Assembly (NCBI GenBank): GCA_934254825.1
Contig: CAKQMB010000005.1
Span: 81,062 to 145,061 of the forward strand
Direction of reading: 5' to 3'
Length of the DNA: 64,000 nucleotides
DNA from: an uncultured Clostridia bacterium
Lineage (GTDB): Bacteria; Bacillota; Clostridia; Christensenellales; Borkfalkiaceae
Position numbers and translations under genes: made by a program. How positions within the stretch are numbered: position 1 is the stretch's first letter; each line of letters starts with the position of its first letter. The notes beneath the pieces are model-generated. The model searched no databases. It was not told the origin of the DNA and saw nothing but the letters and a program-made list of their open reading frames with translations. This document shows, in pieces, positions 60,898 through 64,000 of the stretch.

Positions 60898-61153
60898 GCT
60901 GTGTTAAATATGGGTTGAGACAGAAAGTTACTTAATCCACGCTTTTTAACGGGAACCGGACCCGTTATACGGAAAGTAGGAAGATAATTTCTGTTGACAA
61001 TTGTGAGGGTTTAACCCTTGCGACTAACTGCGCGAAGTATAACGCGATAGAGGTCACTTGCAAACACACAGCGGCGAGTGATTTTTTTATTGGTTAAAGC
61101 GCGACACACACGGCAAAGTTGACAGTATGTTAGTATAAAACGGAGGTAACAAA
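60898..61153 (+). promoter_or_regulatory. Structured leader of the S10 operon
   Basis: Contains AACGGG / CCCGTT (60948-60966), GGGTTTAACCC (about 61008-61018), CGCG / CGCG and then a terminator hairpin at 61054-61088. Layout resembles ribosomal protein leaders that sense a free ribosomal protein, often L4, but no family is recognised from sequence alone. Confidence 0.55.
61054..61088 (+). terminator. Terminator in the S10 operon leader (attenuator)
   Basis: TCACTTGC / GCGAGTGA (61054-61061, 61074-61081, one G-T pair), 12-base loop, then TTTTTTT. Confidence 0.6.
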
Positions 61154-61453
61154 ATGGCAGGTCAGAAAATCAGAATCAAATTGGCGGCTTACGATCACAA
61201 AATGGTAGATCAGGCAACCGAGAAGATTGTTGAGACAATGAAAAAAGCAGGAGCAAAGATAAGCGGTCCTATCCCCCTTCCCACAGAGAAAGAGGTAGTA
61301 ACTATTCTTCGTTCGCCCCACAAGTACAAGGACAGCAGAGAACAGTTCGAGATCAGAACTCATAAGAGACTTATCGATATTTACTCGACCAACGCAAAGA
61401 TTTTGGACAGCATCCATCTTCCCGCGGGCGTAGACGTAAAAATCAAGCTCTGA
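61154..61453 (+). CDS. rpsJ: Ribosomal protein uS10
   Basis: 99 residues (102 is typical). IRIKLAAYDHKMVDQATEKIVETMKKAGAKISGPIPLPTEK is the conserved start; EQFEIRTHKRLIDI follows. 30S subunit, also antitermination partner NusE. Ribosome site CGGAGGT. First gene of the S10 operon. Confidence 0.98.
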   Translation: MAGQKIRIKLAAYDHKMVDQATEKIVETMKKAGAKISGPIPLPTEKEVVTILRSPHKYKDSREQFEIRTHKRLIDIYSTNAKILDSIHLPAGVDVKIKL

Positions 61454-61504
61454 TAAATTCAGGTTAAAAGAATTTTTTAATATATTCGGAGGTGAACTTT
61501 ATCT

Positions 61505-62143
61505 ATGAATAAAGCAATCATTGGAAAGAAATTGGGTATGACTCAGATCTTTTCCGCAGACGGAAAAGTAATCCCGGTCACAGTCGTCGAAGCAGGTCCT
61601 TGCCCGGTCGTTCAGATCAAGACGAAGGGTAACGACGGCTACGAAGCGGTTAAAGTCGGCTTCGGAAACGTAGACGAGAAGAGAGTGAACAAGCCCGACG
61701 CGGGTCAGTTCAAGAAAGCAGGCGTTGCGCCCCTTAAAGTTCTGAAAGAGTTCAGATTCGACGACGTAAGCGCGTATACCGTAGGACAGGTCATCACTGT
61801 TGATGCCTTCGCCGCAGGCGATAAGGTCGACGTTGTGGGACTTACGAAAGGTCACGGTTTCTCGGGCGTCATCAAGAGATGGAACCAGCACAGACTTAAA
61901 ATGACTCACGGCGTAGGACCGGTTCACAGAGAAGTAGGTTCTATGGGAGCAAACAGCTCGCCGTCGAGAGTATTCAAGAACAAGCACATGCCCGGACAGT
62001 ACGGTAACGAAAGAGTAACCATTCAGAATCTTGAAGTAGTCAAGGTCGATACCGCTCGTAACGTACTTCTCATAAAGGGAGCGATCCCCGGACCGAAGGG
62101 CGGAATCATTACGGTTTCCAACACCGTAAAGTCGGGTAAATAA
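61505..62143 (+). CDS. rplC: Ribosomal protein uL3
   Basis: 212 residues. KAIIGKKLGMTQIF is the conserved opening; GHGFSGVIKRWNQHRLKMTHG and GSMGANSSPSRVFKNKHMPGQYGNERVT form the central and C-terminal signature. Contacts 23S rRNA near the peptidyl transferase centre. Ribosome site GGAGGTG, 11 bases before ATG. Second gene of the S10 operon. Confidence 0.98.
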   Translation: MNKAIIGKKLGMTQIFSADGKVIPVTVVEAGPCPVVQIKTKGNDGYEAVKVGFGNVDEKRVNKPDAGQFKKAGVAPLKVLKEFRFDDVSAYTVGQVITVDAFAAGDKVDVVGLTKGHGFSGVIKRWNQHRLKMTHGVGPVHREVGSMGANSSPSRVFKNKHMPGQYGNERVTIQNLEVVKVDTARNVLLIKGAIPGPKGGIITVSNTVKSGK

Positions 62144-62158
62144 GGAGCGTGAAAAACT

Positions 62159-62821
62159 ATGCCAAACGTTAAAGTTTATAATATGAAAGGACAGGAAGTA
62201 GGCACGAAAGAGCTTAGCAACTTGTTCGAAGCGGAATACAACGAGCCGCTCGTACATCAGGCGGTGGTAACGAGACTTGCCAATATGCGTCAGGGTACGA
62301 AAGGCACTCTTACGAGAACGGAAGTCCGCGGAGGCGGTAAGAAGCCTTGGAGACAGAAGGGAACGGGTAACGCGAGACAGGGATCTATCAGAGCTCCGCA
62401 GTGGATTAAGGGCGGCGTCGTCTTCGCTCCGAAGTCGAGAGATTTCAGCAAGAAGATGAACAAATTCGCTCGTCGCGGCGCGCTTTTGTCCGCGCTCTCC
62501 AAGAGAGTTGCCGATAACGATTTCTTCGTAATCGACAATATCGCCGTTAAGGACGGCAAGACCAAAGAAATGGTCGAATTCATGAAGGCGTTCAAATTCG
62601 AGAAGAGCGTACTTGTCGTAATGAGCGACAACGACGCGTTGGTTATCAGAGCGGCGAGAAACATCAAAGCTTTGCAGACTCTTCCCGTAAACGAACTCAA
62701 TACTTACGATATCGTTAAAAACAGCGTACTCGTAATGTCCAGCGACGCGGTAGACTCCGTTCAGGAGCTTTACGGAGCGATGTTCGACAACAATTTCGCA
62801 AATCAGGAGGTCGACGAATAA
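62159..62821 (+). CDS. rplD: Ribosomal protein uL4
   Basis: 220 residues. Conserved loop KGTLTRTEVRGGGKKPWRQKGTGNARQGSIRAPQW lines the exit tunnel; ends MFDNNFANQ. L4 is also the usual feedback regulator of this operon in other bacteria, which suits the leader attenuator. Ribosome site AAGGAG. Confidence 0.98.
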   Translation: MPNVKVYNMKGQEVGTKELSNLFEAEYNEPLVHQAVVTRLANMRQGTKGTLTRTEVRGGGKKPWRQKGTGNARQGSIRAPQWIKGGVVFAPKSRDFSKKMNKFARRGALLSALSKRVADNDFFVIDNIAVKDGKTKEMVEFMKAFKFEKSVLVVMSDNDALVIRAARNIKALQTLPVNELNTYDIVKNSVLVMSSDAVDSVQELYGAMFDNNFANQEVDE

Positions 62822-62824
62822 TTT

Positions 62825-63112
62825 ATGGAAAGAGATATCATTATAAAACCTATTCTTTCCGAGAAGAGTTACGAGACCATAAAAGATAAGAAATACACTT
62901 TTATGGTAGCGAAAGACGCCAATAAAACGGAAATCAAACTCGAAGTCGAAAGAAAGTTCGACGTAAGCGTCGAAAAAGTAAACACTGTAAACTGCCACGG
63001 CAAACTTAAAAGAATGGGCAGAACTCAGGGTTACACGCCCGATTACAAAAAGGCGATAGTAACTCTTAAAAAAGACAGCAAGGGCATTAAGTTCTTTGAG
63101 TCGTTACAATAA
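62825..63112 (+). CDS. rplW: Ribosomal protein uL23
   Basis: 95 residues. PILSEKSYETIKDKKYTFMVAKDANKTEIKLEVE is the family opening, and VEKVNTVNCHGKLKRMG the loop. Docking site for nascent-chain factors at the tunnel exit. Starts four bases after rplD, so translation is coupled. Confidence 0.98.
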   Translation: MERDIIIKPILSEKSYETIKDKKYTFMVAKDANKTEIKLEVERKFDVSVEKVNTVNCHGKLKRMGRTQGYTPDYKKAIVTLKKDSKGIKFFESLQ

Positions 63113-63129
63113 TACGGAGGATCTGAATT

Positions 63130-63957
63130 ATGGGAATTAAGAGATATAAACCGACTTCCCCGGCTCGTCGTTTTATGACGGTTTCGACGTTTGAAGAAAT
63201 CACCTGCACGAAGCCCGAAAGATCTTTGCTTGAAGATCAGAGACACACCGCAGGCAGAAATGCTCAGGGAAGAATTACCGTACGTCATCACGGCGGCGGA
63301 AACAAGAGAAAATATCGTATCATCGATTTCAAGAGAAATAAAGACGGAATCGAAGCGGTCGTAAAGACTATCGAGTACGATCCCAACAGAACGGCAAACA
63401 TCGCCCTTCTCGTTTACAAGGACGGAGAAAAGAGATACATTCTCGCTCCCTTGGGATTGAACGTAGGCGATAAGCTCGTTTCGGGCGCGGACGCTGATAT
63501 CAAGGTCGGCAACGCCCTTCCTATCGAGAACATCCCCGTAGGTACGATGATACACAACATCGAACTTCAACCCGGAAAGGGCGGTCAGATTGCGAGAAGC
63601 GCCGGTATGGCGGCTCAGCTCATGGCAAGAGAGGGCGGAATGGCTACTCTTAAAATGCCGAGCGGAGAAATGAGATACGTTTCCGTTAAGTGCAAAGCAA
63701 CTATCGGACAGGTAGGCAATCTCGACCACGAAATCATCAGAGTAGGTAAAGCAGGTAAGACGAGACATATGGGTATCAGACCGACCGTCAGAGGTTCCGT
63801 AATGAACCCGTGCGATCACCCGCACGGCGGTGGTGAAGGCAGAGCTCCCGTCGGACATGCAGGTCCGCTTACTCCGTGGGGTAAACCGGCTCTCGGCTAC
63901 AAGACGAGAAAGAAGAAGAATAAGACTGACAAGTTTATTCTTAAGAGAGTTAACTGA
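63130..63957 (+). CDS. rplB: Ribosomal protein uL2
   Basis: 275 residues, normal. MGIKRYKPTSPARRFMTVS, GRNAQGRITVRHHGGGNKRKYR, and the C-terminal MNPCDHPHGGGEGRAPVG with the functional His are all conserved. Needed for subunit joining. Ribosome site CGGAGG. Confidence 0.98.
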   Translation: MGIKRYKPTSPARRFMTVSTFEEITCTKPERSLLEDQRHTAGRNAQGRITVRHHGGGNKRKYRIIDFKRNKDGIEAVVKTIEYDPNRTANIALLVYKDGEKRYILAPLGLNVGDKLVSGADADIKVGNALPIENIPVGTMIHNIELQPGKGGQIARSAGMAAQLMAREGGMATLKMPSGEMRYVSVKCKATIGQVGNLDHEIIRVGKAGKTRHMGIRPTVRGSVMNPCDHPHGGGEGRAPVGHAGPLTPWGKPALGYKTRKKKNKTDKFILKRVN

Positions 63958-63972
63958 GGAGGTTAGAACAGT

Positions 63973-64000
63973 ATGAGCAGAAGTGTTAAGAAAGGACCTT
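63973..64000 (+). CDS. rpsS: Ribosomal protein uS19, start only
   Basis: Nine residues visible, MSRSVKKGP, the conserved start of S19; ribosome site GAGGAGG upstream. Cut by the window edge. Confidence 0.9.

Noticed and set aside
61499..62998. 499-codon open frame on the minus strand across rplC-rplD-rplW
   Set aside because: It lies opposite three certain ribosomal protein genes, has no ribosome site, and its composition is that of a codon-bias shadow.

Overview
The window reads as chromosomal DNA of a fermentative, probably strictly anaerobic member of the Clostridia (Bacillota). The gene orders are typical of that group: rpmB / asp23-like / fakA / recG, lepA-hemW, rpsT next to the spore protease gpr, and the start of the S10 ribosomal operon. 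gpr points to endospore formation. Metabolism is anaerobic: a bifunctional AdhE, a sensory-type [FeFe]-hydrogenase-like protein, thioredoxin-like [2Fe-2S] proteins and radical SAM enzymes, with no respiratory genes. Nearly every legible promoter has a TTGACA-like box, a 16-17 bp spacer and a TATAAT-like box, which makes many starts easy to place.

Layout. 1-4.1 kb: 3' truncated pyrG behind an attenuator-like leader, and a UvrD-type helicase with an exonuclease domain set inside it. 4.4-8.3 kb: two tandem degV/fakB genes, a cluster of DnaA boxes, a small unknown gene, a double-HTH regulator and a repeat-rich gap. 8.4-12.8 kb: tyrS, then an Fe-S scaffold-like gene with its GGGtGRT partner, then a membrane protein. 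12.9-21 kb: the most interesting block, one minus-strand run of adhE, a small kinase, two thioredoxin-like ferredoxins, a PAS-bearing sensory hydrogenase and a PP2C phosphatase, with a LysR gene and a clear operator-like palindrome upstream. 21-29 kb: radical SAM protein, metK, acetyltransferase, rpmB, asp23-like, fakA, recG. 29-31 kb: a flavin-reductase remnant cut by a short mobile repeat, yjbR, a promoter-structured element-terminator unit, and pnuC. 31-41 kb: M18 peptidase, alr, aspS, a family 3 glycosidase, a 700 bp repeat-filled gap, and PPi- and ATP-type phosphofructokinases. 41-47.7 kb: dnaE, hemW, lepA. 48-54.8 kb: a phosphodiesterase, a copper ATPase fused to a CopZ-like domain, membrane proteins, rpsT and gpr. 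55-60.6 kb: an unusual EF-G paralogue, a PfkB-family sugar kinase, and a small XRE regulator facing a leucine-rich-repeat lipoprotein across a promoter that contains palindromic operators. 60.9-64 kb: S10 operon leader with an internal terminator, then rpsJ-rplC-rplD-rplW-rplB-rpsS.

The strongest candidate for an undescribed system is the adhE-to-phosphatase operon. Its parts suggest a circuit that senses H2 or redox state through a hydrogenase-like domain and passes the signal to a phosphatase, co-expressed with the main ethanol-forming enzyme. Other items worth a check are the promoter-to-terminator structured RNA or element before pnuC, the helicase-exonuclease fusion, the in-frame start that could release a CopZ chaperone from the end of the copper ATPase gene, the Fe-S scaffold/GGGtGRT pair, the DnaA-box cluster, and at least four families of short dispersed repeats. 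No tRNA, rRNA, CRISPR array or complete insertion sequence was seen.
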